DNA of 7,489 nt from Nocardia sp. (GCA_013361595.1 JABFXT010000006.1:1-7489), one strand, 5' to 3'; counted from the stretch's first letter, positions 1 through 7,185 are shown. Notes: generated by a model from the letters alone, not told the origin. Numbers and translations: made by a program.

Positions 1-79
1 GGTCGCTCAATTCGGCGACGGTCGCGGCCAATACGGCGGCGCGAACCTTCGGTCCACGGCCGAGTGGTGCGGCACACAT
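1..79 (-). CDS. TetR/AcrR-family transcriptional regulator, N-terminal fragment (cut by window edge)
   Basis: The minus strand reads open from an ATG at 79-77 to the window edge, giving 26 codons. The product contains GRGPKVRAAVLAA followed by TVAELSD. This matches the usual start of TetR-type repressors: a short basic tail, then helix 1 of the DNA-binding domain with the R-x-x-V/I-L-x-A-A pattern. A strong ribosome binding site, AAGGAG (85-90 on the plus strand), lies 5 nt before the ATG and supports this start. The gene is divergent from the DUF1772 gene at 167. An inverted repeat overlaps its start and ribosome binding site, as expected for an autoregulated repressor. The helix-turn-helix proper and the ligand-binding domain lie outside the window. 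The family call therefore rests on about 20 residues and is an inference, though the context supports it. Confidence 0.7.
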   Translation of the reverse strand, partial: MCAAPLGRGPKVRAAVLAATVAELSD

Positions 80-102
80 TGCAACTCCTTGTTGCGATAT
101 CG
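74..102. promoter_or_regulatory. Putative operator 1 (imperfect inverted repeat, TetR side)
   Basis: The right arm, GTTGCGATATCG (91-102), is identical to the arm of the perfect repeat at 123-151. The left arm (74-85) matches its complement at 8 of 12 positions, including the inner GCAAC. The arms are separated by 5 bp, the same spacing as in operator 2. The site overlaps the start codon and ribosome binding site of the TetR-type gene. It is probably a weaker second site for the same repressor, giving autoregulation. No binding protein can be proved from sequence. Confidence 0.5.
85..90 (-). promoter_or_regulatory. Ribosome binding site of the TetR-type gene
   Basis: On the minus strand AAGGAG lies 5 nt before the ATG at 79. 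It decides the start codon. It also forms most of the spacer of the imperfect inverted repeat at 74-102, so a protein bound there would cover the translation start region. Confidence 0.6.
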
Positions 103-122
103 AGGAGGGGCGGGCATGCTGA

Positions 123-151
123 CGATATCGCAACTCAGTGTTGCGATATCG
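123..151. promoter_or_regulatory. Putative operator 2 (perfect 12-5-12 inverted repeat)
   Basis: CGATATCGCAAC (123-134), the spacer TCAGT, and GTTGCGATATCG (140-151) make a perfect 29-bp dyad. Each arm also contains the self-complementary octamer CGATATCG. The dyad ends 3 bp before the DUF1772 ribosome binding site, in the gap shared with a divergent TetR-type gene. This is typical placement for a TetR-family operator. If transcribed, the same bases would form a 12-bp hairpin with a 5-nt loop immediately before the ribosome binding site, so an RNA-level effect is an alternative. Confidence 0.65.
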
Positions 152-153
152 GT

Positions 154-160
154 GAGAGGG
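154..160 (+). promoter_or_regulatory. Ribosome binding site of the DUF1772 gene
   Basis: GAGAGGG lies 6 nt before the ATG at 167. This favours that ATG over the in-frame upstream candidates TTG at 89 and ATG at 116, which lie in or between the operator repeats. Confidence 0.6.
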
Positions 161-166
161 ATTCCC

Positions 167-670
167 ATGTGGTCGACACCCGTGCGCGCGGCGGCACTCC
201 TGTTCCCCGGACTCCTGGCCGGAGCCTTCGGATACGGCGCGGTGAACGTGCTCTACGCGTTCCGCGCGGTGCCCCCGGACGTCCGGTTCACCTTCCATAC
301 CGCGCTCATGCGGGTGAACGGGCCCGTTGTGCAATCGCTGATGGGCCTGGCCGTATTGAGCACGCTGATGCTGGCACTGCGCTCGCGCTCCGGATCGCGC
401 TGGGTCGCCGGGACGGCATCGGCCCTGACGATCACGTCGTTCCTGGTGACCAGGTTCGGCAACGTTCCGATCAATCAGCACATCAAAGCGTGGGCGGTCG
501 GTACCCCACCGGCCGATTACGCCGAGATCCTGCACCGCTGGGAGATGTTCCATTTCCTGCGGACCGGCTGTGCGCTGGCCGCGTTCGTCCTGGTGATCGG
601 TGTCGTCCTGCGGGCCGCGAACCGCGATCCCGGCGATCCGGCCACGCGCCCGGCGACAGCCGAGCGGTAG
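167..670 (+). CDS. DUF1772 (anthrone-oxygenase-like) small integral membrane protein
   Basis: The 167-residue product has four hydrophobic stretches at about residues 8-30, 56-71, 79-95 and 132-149, so it is probably a four-helix membrane protein. Between the third and fourth helices it has the family signature: NVPIN (99-103), then a tryptophan and a conserved helix containing HRWEMFH (123-129) and R132. This arrangement is typical of the DUF1772 family, which includes fungal anthrone oxygenases. Bacterial members mostly have no known function and often sit beside TetR or MarR regulators. The chosen ATG has a good ribosome binding site at 154-160. A longer reading from TTG 89 would add 26 residues encoded by the operator repeats and is unlikely. 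The C-terminal tail (about 150-167) is polar and probably disordered. The gene is probably repressed by the divergent TetR-type protein. Its stop codon abuts the stop codon of pgl with no base between. Confidence 0.75.
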   Translation: MWSTPVRAAALLFPGLLAGAFGYGAVNVLYAFRAVPPDVRFTFHTALMRVNGPVVQSLMGLAVLSTLMLALRSRSGSRWVAGTASALTITSFLVTRFGNVPINQHIKAWAVGTPPADYAEILHRWEMFHFLRTGCALAAFVLVIGVVLRAANRDPGDPATRPATAER

Positions 671-1414
671 TCAGCCCAGACCGGCGGCGGCGTCCGCGTC
701 CAGCAGCCAGGTGGTGGACTCCGACCCGTGCGCGCCCGCCGCCGGAACCCGGAGCGGATCGGCGCCTTGCAACGCGGCGGCCACCGGATCGGCTTTGCCG
801 GAGCCGGACACCACGAACACCACATGCCGGGACCGGCGGATCGCCGGATAGGTCAGCGTGACCCGCACCGGCGGCGGTTTGGGGGAGTCGGTGACCGCCA
901 CGGCGTATTCGCGCTCCTCGCCGATCGCATCGGCATGCCCGGGGAACAGCGAATTGATATGCCCGTCGGGGCCCATCCCGAGCAGATGCAGATCGAAGGC
1001 CCCGGACGCGGCGAGGTGCGCGCGTACGGCGGTGGCGTATTCGGCGGCCGCCTCGACCGGATCGGGGTACTCGCCGTCGGAGGTGGCCACGGTGTGGATC
1101 CGCGCCGGATCCACCGGCACATGATCGAGCAGAGCCCGGTGCGCCTGGAGTTCGTTGCGCTCCGGATCACCGGCGGGGACGAAACGTTCGTCACCCCAGA
1201 AGACATCGAGTTTCGACCAGTCGAGATCGCCCGAATCGGCCCGGACCTTCTCCAGCAATGTGATCCCGGTGCCGCCGCCGGTCACCACGACCGATGCCGA
1301 ACCGCGCTCGGCCTGCGCGGCGACCAGGACCTCGACGAACCGCCGGGCGGCGGCGGTGGTCAGCGCGTCACCGTCGGTATGGACTTCCACGACTGCTTCG
1401 GAACTAGTGGTCAT
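671..1414 (-). CDS. pgl: 6-phosphogluconolactonase
   Basis: This cytosolic enzyme hydrolyses 6-phosphoglucono-delta-lactone to 6-phosphogluconate, the second step of the oxidative pentose phosphate pathway. The 247-residue product is full length for the family. It carries VTGGGTG (44-50), the WGDERFVP block (73-80), GMGPDGHINSLFPG (146-159) with the conserved His152 thought to act in catalysis, and the phosphate-side segment SPKPPPVRVTLT (177-188). The start is an ATG that overlaps the end of opcA by 11 bp. GAAGGGG (1421-1427 on the plus strand) lies 6 nt upstream as its ribosome binding site. It is the last gene of the tkt-tal-zwf-opcA-pgl operon. It has the SIS/NagB-like fold type (also named devB in older annotation) and is distinct from the beta-propeller YbhE-type lactonase. 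No terminator is evident after its stop, where the convergent DUF1772 gene begins at once. Confidence 0.95.
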   Translation of the reverse strand: MTTSSEAVVEVHTDGDALTTAAARRFVEVLVAAQAERGSASVVVTGGGTGITLLEKVRADSGDLDWSKLDVFWGDERFVPAGDPERNELQAHRALLDHVPVDPARIHTVATSDGEYPDPVEAAAEYATAVRAHLAASGAFDLHLLGMGPDGHINSLFPGHADAIGEEREYAVAVTDSPKPPPVRVTLTYPAIRRSRHVVFVVSGSGKADPVAAALQGADPLRVPAAGAHGSESTTWLLDADAAAGLG

Positions 1415-2315
1415 AGGTCACCCCTTCGATTCCGGCCAGAGCCTCGGCGTAGATCTCGTCCGCGTCCAGCCGCCGCAATTCCTCGGCCAGACAGTCGCGG
1501 GTTTCGCGGCGCGCCAACGCTATCCGCTGGACGGGGTCGCCGGTGCGGGTCAGTGTGGCGGTGACCCCGGTCTGCGGGCGCTCGATGGCGATGGACACCG
1601 ATTTCCGGCGCAGCTCCACCCGGAGATCCCCGGTATGCCGGTACACCGGGCAACCCAGCCGCCCGGCCAGCCAGCCCGCGAGGATGTCCAGGGCCGGTTC
1701 GTCACGCAATCCCGATATCTTCACCGACTGCACCGGTTCGAATGGGGGCACGTCCATGGCGGCGGCCAGCAACGCCCGCCAATAGGTGATCCGGCTCCAC
1801 GCCAGATCGGAATCTCCGGGCGCGTAGGAATCGTGCCGCTTCTTGATGGTCGCCTGCGGGTCCGGCGCGAAGGTGGCGTCGGTGATACGCCGGGTCGCCA
1901 GCCGGCCCACCGAATCCTTCGACGGGAACTCGGGGGCGCCGCGCGGCCACCAGGCCACCACCGGGGTGTCGGGCAGCAGAAACGGGATGACCACGCTGTT
2001 CTCGTGATTCACCAGCTGCCCCTGCAACCGCAGCACGATCACTTCGGCCGCACCCGCGTCGCCACCGACCCGGATCTGCGCGTCCAGCCGCGTCGCCGCC
2101 GACCGATCGCCGCGGGCCAGCACCACCACCCGGCACGGATGTTCGCGGCTGGCATCGTTGGCGGCGTCGATGGCCTCCTCGGCCTCCGAGCTGTCCAGGG
2201 TGCACACCACCAGGGTCAGCACCCGGCCCATGGTGATCACACCGTTGCTCTCGCGCAGCTGCACCAGGCGTTTGGTGACGGCGCCGGTGGTGGTGTCCGG
2301 AATATCGATGATCAC
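1404..2315 (-). CDS. opcA: Glucose-6-phosphate dehydrogenase assembly/effector protein OpcA
   Basis: OpcA associates with glucose-6-phosphate dehydrogenase and is needed for its full activity in cyanobacteria and corynebacteria. It is not itself known to be an enzyme. The 303-residue product is similar along its whole length to the actinobacterial family. It has DIPDTTT near the N-terminus, MGRVLTLVV (29-37), AANDASREHPCRVVVLARGD (51-70), VVIPFLLPDTPVVAWWP (108-124), DLAWSRITYWRALL (170-183), EPALDILAGWLA (206-217) and LRRLDADEIY (280-289). I chose the GTG at 2315 because its GTGA overlaps the zwf stop by 4 bp, as in translational coupling, and because family members start at this VIIDIPDT segment. 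An in-frame ATG at 2327 would add four residues (MAAA) and has only a weak CGGGA before it, so it remains possible. The gene sits directly between zwf and pgl, consistent with its partnership with Zwf. Confidence 0.93.
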   Translation of the reverse strand: MIIDIPDTTTGAVTKRLVQLRESNGVITMGRVLTLVVCTLDSSEAEEAIDAANDASREHPCRVVVLARGDRSAATRLDAQIRVGGDAGAAEVIVLRLQGQLVNHENSVVIPFLLPDTPVVAWWPRGAPEFPSKDSVGRLATRRITDATFAPDPQATIKKRHDSYAPGDSDLAWSRITYWRALLAAAMDVPPFEPVQSVKISGLRDEPALDILAGWLAGRLGCPVYRHTGDLRVELRRKSVSIAIERPQTGVTATLTRTGDPVQRIALARRETRDCLAEELRRLDADEIYAEALAGIEGVTYDH

Positions 2316-3886
2316 GGCCGCCGCCATTCCCGGCCGGTCCGGGCCAGCATCGCGTCGGCGGAGTCCGGACCCCAGGTACCGGCCTCGTACTGCTCGGGCT
2401 TCCCGTCGGCGGCCCAGTGGGCGAGTACCGGATCCAGGATGCGCCAGGACAATTCGACCTCCGCGTTGACAGGGAACAACGAGGGTTCGCCGAGCAGCAC
2501 GTCCAGGATCAGCCGCTCGTAGGCTTCCGGAGACGATTCGGTGAACGCCTCGCCGTAGCTGAAGTCCATGTTCACATCGCGGACTTCCATCGACGACCCG
2601 GGCACTTTCGACCCGAAGCGCATGGTGATGCCCTCGTCCGGCTGTATCCGGATGACGAGCGCGTTCTCCCCGAGCTCCTCGGTCATGGTCTGATCGAAGG
2701 GCAGATGCGGGGCGCGTTTGAACACCACCGCGATCTCGGTGACCCGGCGGCCCAGCCGTTTACCGGTGCGCAGATAGAACGGCACGCCGGCCCAGCGCCG
2801 GGTATCGACCTCGAGGGTGATCGCGGCGTAGGTCTCGGTACGCGACTGCGGATCGAAGCCCTCCTCGTCCAGCAGGCCCACCACCTCCTGGCCGCCCTGC
2901 CAGCCGGCGGCGTACTGGCCGCGGGCGGTGGTCTCGTCGAGCGGCTCCACGAGTTTGGTGGCGGAGAGGACCTTGATCTTCTCGTTCTGCAACTGCCGCG
3001 GTTCGAAGCTGATCGGCTCCTCCATGGCGGTGAGCGCGACCAACTGCAGCAGATGGTTCTGGATCACATCGCGTGCGGCGCCGATACCGTCGTAGTAGCC
3101 GGCCCGGCCGCCCAGGCCGATATCCTCGGCCATCGTGATCTGGACGTGGTCGACGTAATTGGCGTTCCAGATCGGATCGAACAACTGGTTGGCGAAGCGC
3201 AGCGCCAGAATGTTCTGCACCGTCTCCTTGCCGAGATAATGGTCGATCCGGAAAACCGTTTCCTCGGGGAACACCCGGTTCACCAGCGCGTTCAGTTCGC
3301 GCGCACTGTCCAGATCGTGTCCGAACGGTTTCTCGATCACCACCCGCCGCCAGGGCGCGCGCCCGAGCGCGGCCGCCGAACTGGTGAGCTGATGGCGGTG
3401 CAGCTGGTCGAGCACCACCGGGAAGGTGTTCGGCGGAATCGACAGATAGAAGGCGTGATTACCGCCGGTACCCCGCTCGTCGTCGAGCTGGGCCAGGGTT
3501 TCGGCGAGCCGGCCGAATGCGTCGCCGTCTTCGAAGGTCCCTTGGACGAAGCGGAACCCTTCGGCCAGATGGTCCCAGACCTCCTGGCGGAACGGGGTCC
3601 GCGCGTGTTCACGGACGGCTTCGTGCACGATCTCGCCGAAATCCCTGTCCGACATCTCCCGGCGGGCGAAACCGACGAGCGCGAAACCCGGGGGCAGCAG
3701 CCCCCGGTTCGCCAGATCGTAGATGGCCGGCATGAGCTTGCGCCGGGACAGATCTCCGGTGACCCCGAAGATCACCATGCTGCACGGGCCCGCTATGCGC
3801 GGAATCCGTTTGTCCCGGCTGTCCCGCAGCGGATTACGCCACGGGGTGCCGGATGCCGTAACAGTGCTCTCCGGAGCGCCGGCCAT
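2312..3886 (-). CDS. zwf: Glucose-6-phosphate 1-dehydrogenase
   Basis: This cytosolic enzyme oxidises glucose-6-phosphate to 6-phosphogluconolactone with reduction of NADP+, and is the entry step of the pentose phosphate pathway. Numbering from the ATG at 3886 (524 residues), the Rossmann nucleotide-binding motif is VIFGVTGDLS (38-47). EKPFG is at 185-189. The substrate-binding and catalytic block RIDHYLGKE is at 213-221, with Asp215, His216 and Lys220. The catalytic-dyad His is His278 in IQNH. FYLRTGK (370-376) and the family C-terminus GTWGP...GREWRRP are present. Length is normal, with an N-terminal tail of about 30 residues before the Rossmann fold, as in mycobacterial Zwf2. AGGAGGT (3898-3904) lies 11 nt before this ATG. 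An upstream in-frame TTG at 3895 would give 527 residues and a TTGA overlap with tal, but leaves only 2 nt after the ribosome binding site. The next gene, opcA, overlaps its stop. Confidence 0.96.
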   Translation of the reverse strand: MAGAPESTVTASGTPWRNPLRDSRDKRIPRIAGPCSMVIFGVTGDLSRRKLMPAIYDLANRGLLPPGFALVGFARREMSDRDFGEIVHEAVREHARTPFRQEVWDHLAEGFRFVQGTFEDGDAFGRLAETLAQLDDERGTGGNHAFYLSIPPNTFPVVLDQLHRHQLTSSAAALGRAPWRRVVIEKPFGHDLDSARELNALVNRVFPEETVFRIDHYLGKETVQNILALRFANQLFDPIWNANYVDHVQITMAEDIGLGGRAGYYDGIGAARDVIQNHLLQLVALTAMEEPISFEPRQLQNEKIKVLSATKLVEPLDETTARGQYAAGWQGGQEVVGLLDEEGFDPQSRTETYAAITLEVDTRRWAGVPFYLRTGKRLGRRVTEIAVVFKRAPHLPFDQTMTEELGENALVIRIQPDEGITMRFGSKVPGSSMEVRDVNMDFSYGEAFTESSPEAYERLILDVLLGEPSLFPVNAEVELSWRILDPVLAHWAADGKPEQYEAGTWGPDSADAMLARTGREWRRP

Positions 3887-3891
3887 CGTTG

Positions 3892-5028
3892 TCAATTACC
3901 TCCTGCAGCGGACTGGAGTTCGGCCGTCGTGGCCTCCAGCAGTTCCTCCCAGGACTTCTCGAACTTCTCCACGCCCTCACGCTCGAGGACCGCGAACACA
4001 TCGTCGAGATCGATACCGGCCGCGCGCAGCTGATCGAACACCTCGTTCGCCTCCGCGGCGGTGCCGGAGACGGTGTCCCCGCGGACCTCGCCGTGATCGG
4101 CGACGGCCTCGAGCGTCTTCTCCGGCAGTGTGTTCACCGTGTTCGCCGCGACCAGCTCGGTCACGTAGAGGGTGTCCGAGTAGTCGGGGTTCTTGACGCC
4201 GGTCGACGCCCACAGCGGCCGCTGCCGGTTGGCGCCGGCCGAGGCCAGATCCTCGTAGGTGGAGACATGACCGCCGCCGGGGGCGAAGACATCCTCGTAC
4301 TCGGCGTAGGCGAGGCGGGCGTTGGCGACGCCGGCCTTGCCCCGCAGAGCGAGCGCCTCCGGAGTACCGATGGCCTCCAGGCGTTTGTCGATCTCGGTAT
4401 CCACCCGGGAGACGAAGAAGGACGCCACCGAATGGATCTTGGCCAGATCGTGCCCGGCGACCCGCGCCTTGCGCAGACCTTCGAGATAGGCGCCCATCAC
4501 CGCGCGGTACCGCTGTACCGAGAAGATCAGCGTGACGTTCACGCTGATGCCCTCCTCGATCACGGCGGCGATGGCGGGCAGTCCCGCCTCGGTGGCCGGG
4601 ATCTTGATGAACAGGTTCGGCCGGTCGACGATCTTCCACAGTTCGACCGCCTGGGCGACCGTCTTGTCGGCATCGAAGGCCAGGCGTGGATCGACCTCGA
4701 TGGATACGCGGCCGTCCACCCCGCCGGTCTGTTCGAACACCGGGGCCAGCACATCGCAGGCCGCGCGAACATCGTCGGTGGTGATGGTGCGGATCGCGGC
4801 GTCGACATCGGCGCCGCGCGCGGCCAGTTCACGGACCTGCGCGTCGTAGGCGTGCCCCTTGCTCAGGGCACCCTGGAAAATGGTGGGGTTGGTGGTGACG
4901 CCGACGATGCCGCGGGTGGCGATCAGTTCGGCGAGGTTGCCGGAATTGATCCGATCGCGCGACAGATCGTCCAGCCACACCGACACCCCGGCCGCGGCCA
5001 GGGCGGCGATGTTCTCGTTCTGTGCCAT
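3892..5028 (-). CDS. tal: Transaldolase
   Basis: This cytosolic enzyme of the non-oxidative pentose phosphate branch transfers a dihydroxyacetone unit from sedoheptulose-7-phosphate to glyceraldehyde-3-phosphate, through a Schiff base on lysine. The 378-residue product has GVTTNPTIF (43-51), SIEVDPR (109-115), NLFIKIPAT (138-146) with Lys142 as the predicted Schiff-base lysine, SVNVTLIFS (162-170), SFFVSRVD (203-210) and [10 protein letters not shown] (272-281). This is the longer actinobacterial/cyanobacterial type of about 370 residues, not the 310-residue E. coli TalB type. The ATG start lies 6 bp after the tkt stop. GAAGGGA (5038-5044 on the plus strand), within the tkt 3' end, is 9 nt upstream as ribosome binding site. 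Its own last codons (AGGN then stop) include the AGGAGGT that serves zwf. It is second in the operon, in the same reading frame as tkt. Confidence 0.96.
   Translation of the reverse strand: MAQNENIAALAAAGVSVWLDDLSRDRINSGNLAELIATRGIVGVTTNPTIFQGALSKGHAYDAQVRELAARGADVDAAIRTITTDDVRAACDVLAPVFEQTGGVDGRVSIEVDPRLAFDADKTVAQAVELWKIVDRPNLFIKIPATEAGLPAIAAVIEEGISVNVTLIFSVQRYRAVMGAYLEGLRKARVAGHDLAKIHSVASFFVSRVDTEIDKRLEAIGTPEALALRGKAGVANARLAYAEYEDVFAPGGGHVSTYEDLASAGANRQRPLWASTGVKNPDYSDTLYVTELVAANTVNTLPEKTLEAVADHGEVRGDTVSGTAAEANEVFDQLRAAGIDLDDVFAVLEREGVEKFEKSWEELLEATTAELQSAAGGN
3898..3904 (-). promoter_or_regulatory. Ribosome binding site of zwf, inside the end of tal
   Basis: On the minus strand AGGAGGT is a near-perfect anti-16S match within the last tal codons (encoding GGN before the stop). 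Spacing is 2 nt to TTG 3895 and 11 nt to ATG 3886. The second is long but workable and the first too short, so this site favours ATG 3886. Confidence 0.65.
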
Positions 5029-5034
5029 GGGCCC

Positions 5035-7176
5035 TTATCCCTTCACATTGTCGAGCGTGCGCTGCGCAGCGGCCACGACAGCCTCGGGCGTGAAGCCGAA
5101 CTCGCGGAACAAGGTCTTGTAATCGGCCGAGGCGCCGAAATGCTCGATCGAGACGATCTCGCCCGCGTCACCGGTGAACCGGTACCACGGCATCGCGATA
5201 CCGGCCTCGACGACGACCCGAGCGGCGACCGCCGGGGGCAGCACCTCGTCCCGATACGCCTTGTCCTGCGCGTCGAACCACTCCACGCACGGCATCGAGA
5301 CCACCCGGGTGCCGATGCCCTGCTCCTCCAGCGTAGTGCGCGCGGCCACGGCGAGCTGGAGCTCGGAACCCGTGGCGATGATGATCACCCGCGGAATCCC
5401 GGTGGAGGCCTCGGCCAGGATGTAACCGCCCTTGGCGACACCCTCGAGGCTGGTGCCCTCCTGTACCGGCAGGTCCTGCCGGGTCAGCGCCAGCGCGGCC
5501 GGGCCGCCGGTGCCCACGGCGTCGCTCGAGACGAACGGCGAATTGTGCTTACCGCTGTGCTTCTCGATCACCGTGCGCCAGGCGTACGCGGTCTCGTTGG
5601 CGTCACCGGGGCGGACCACCGACAGACCCGGGATGGCGCGCAGAGCGGCCAGATGCTCGATCGGCTGGTGGGTCGGGCCGTCCTCGCCGAGACCGATCGA
5701 ATCGTGGGTCCAGACGTAGGTGACCGGTACCCGCATCAGCGCGGCCAGCCGGACGGCCGGACGCATGTAATCGCTGAACACCAGGAAGGTGCCACCGTAG
5801 GGGCGCGTGGGACCGTGCAGCGCGATGCCGTTGAGGATCGAACCCATCGCGTGCTCCCGGACACCGAAGTGCAGGGTGCGGCCGTAGGGGCTCGCCTTCC
5901 ACATACCGGTCGAGATGGATTCCGGGCCGAAGCTCAGCGAATCCGGGATGGTGGTGTTGTTCGACTCGGCGAGATCGGCCGAACCGCCCCACAATTCCGG
6001 CAGCACCGGGCCCAGGGCACCCAGCACCTTGGCCGAGGCCTTACGGGTGGCCAGGCCCTTGGCGTCGGGCTCCCAGGTGGGCAGGCCGTCGGCCCAGCCC
6101 TCGGGGAGCTGACCGTTGAACAGCCGGTCGAACAGCTTCTTGGCCTCGGGCGCGCGCTGGGCCCAGGCGTCGAATTCGACGGTCCAGTCCGCGTGCGCCC
6201 GCGCGCCGCGCTCGGCGGTCTTGCGGGTGTGCGCGATGACCTCGTCGGCGACCTGGAAGCTCTGCTCGGGATCGAACCCGAGGGCCCGCTTGGTCCCCGC
6301 CACCTCATCGGCGCCGAGGGCGGCGCCGTGCGAGGCACCGGTGTTCATCTTGGTGGGGGCCGGGTAGCCGATGATGGTGCGCAGCAGGATCAGCGACGGC
6401 CTGCCGGTCTCCGCCTTGGCGGCGGCCAGCGCGGCCTCGATCGCGACGACGTCCTCGCCGCCCTCCACGACCTCCACATGCCAGCCGTAGGCCGCGTAGC
6501 GGGCCGCGACATCCTCGGTGAAGGCGATGGTGGTGTCGTCCTCGATGGAGATCTTGTTGTCGTCGTAGATCACCACCAGATTGCCCAGCTGCTGGGTGCC
6601 CGCCAGCGAGGAGGCCTCGGAGGTGACGCCCTCTTCCATATCGCCGTCGGAGGCGATCACGTAGATGTGGTGGTCGAACGGGCTGGCGCCGGTCTCGGCC
6701 TCCGGGTCGAACAGACCGCGTTCACGGCGGGCGGCCATCGCCATTCCGACCGCGGAGGCCAGGCCCTGGCCCAGCGGGCCGGTGGTGATCTCCACACCCT
6801 TGGTGTGGCGGTATTCCGGATGGCCCGGGGTCAGCGAACCCCATGTGCGCAGATTGCGCAGATCATCGAGTTCCAGGCCGAATCCGGCCAGGTACAGCTG
6901 GATGTAGAGGGTCAGGCTGGAATGCCCGCACGACAGTACGAACCGGTCGCGACCGACCCATTCCGGATCGGCGGGATCGTGGCGCATGGTGCGCTGGAAC
7001 AGCGTGTAGGCGAGCGGCGCGAGACTCATCGCGGTACCCGGGTGGCCGTTGCCCGCGGTCTGCACCGCGTCGGCGGCGAGGACCCGGACGGTGTCGACAG
7101 CTTTGGTGTCCAGATCCGTCCAGTCGTCCGGAAGGTTCGGCTGGGTGAGGGCGCGGATGTCGTCTGTCACTGACAC
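5035..7176 (-). CDS. tkt: Transketolase
   Basis: This thiamine-diphosphate enzyme moves two-carbon ketol units between sugar phosphates in the cytosol, linking the pentose phosphate pathway to glycolysis. Numbering from the GTG at 7176 (713 residues), AGNGHPG is at 41-47 and TGPLGQG at 132-138. The ThDP/metal motif is ASDGDMEEG (175-183), ending with the Asn of YDDN (204-207). His283 is in ASHG. The pyrimidine domain has FGVREHAMG (437-445), with Glu441 predicted to activate the cofactor, and GLGEDGPTHQPIEH (495-508). The C-terminal domain has IIIATGSELQLA (598-609). All three domains are intact. I chose GTG 7176 because AGGAGA (7186-7191) lies 9 nt upstream and the family starts near here. 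A longer reading from ATG 7269 would add 31 Pro/Arg-rich residues running through the leader hairpin and is not credible. GTG 7170 is a weaker alternative. It is the first gene of the operon. Confidence 0.96.
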   Translation of the reverse strand: MSVTDDIRALTQPNLPDDWTDLDTKAVDTVRVLAADAVQTAGNGHPGTAMSLAPLAYTLFQRTMRHDPADPEWVGRDRFVLSCGHSSLTLYIQLYLAGFGLELDDLRNLRTWGSLTPGHPEYRHTKGVEITTGPLGQGLASAVGMAMAARRERGLFDPEAETGASPFDHHIYVIASDGDMEEGVTSEASSLAGTQQLGNLVVIYDDNKISIEDDTTIAFTEDVAARYAAYGWHVEVVEGGEDVVAIEAALAAAKAETGRPSLILLRTIIGYPAPTKMNTGASHGAALGADEVAGTKRALGFDPEQSFQVADEVIAHTRKTAERGARAHADWTVEFDAWAQRAPEAKKLFDRLFNGQLPEGWADGLPTWEPDAKGLATRKASAKVLGALGPVLPELWGGSADLAESNNTTIPDSLSFGPESISTGMWKASPYGRTLHFGVREHAMGSILNGIALHGPTRPYGGTFLVFSDYMRPAVRLAALMRVPVTYVWTHDSIGLGEDGPTHQPIEHLAALRAIPGLSVVRPGDANETAYAWRTVIEKHSGKHNSPFVSSDAVGTGGPAALALTRQDLPVQEGTSLEGVAKGGYILAEASTGIPRVIIIATGSELQLAVAARTTLEEQGIGTRVVSMPCVEWFDAQDKAYRDEVLPPAVAARVVVEAGIAMPWYRFTGDAGEIVSIEHFGASADYKTLFREFGFTPEAVVAAAQRTLDNVKG

Positions 7177-7185
7177 GACCGTGTT

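Noticed and set aside
64..861. 265-residue plus-strand open frame overlapping the DUF1772 gene
   Set aside because: It is an out-of-frame reading of the DUF1772 gene that runs on into pgl antisense. The product is Arg/Pro-rich, as expected of a wrong frame in GC-rich DNA, and its start lies in the TetR-type gene.
728..1564. 278-residue plus-strand open frame
   Set aside because: It is the in-register antisense shadow of pgl, which has all family motifs.
1155..2522. 455-residue plus-strand open frame
   Set aside because: It is the antisense shadow of opcA (in register) running into pgl and zwf. The opcA protein is recognisable along its full length.
2417..4033. 538-residue plus-strand open frame
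   Set aside because: It is the in-register antisense shadow of zwf. It has no family resemblance and begins inside the zwf coding region.
3889..7173. 1,094-residue plus-strand open frame as a gene
   Set aside because: It is the in-register antisense shadow of tal and tkt, both certain genes. Its protein is Gly/Asp/Arg/His-rich with no recognisable domain, and no ribosome binding site or promoter supports it.
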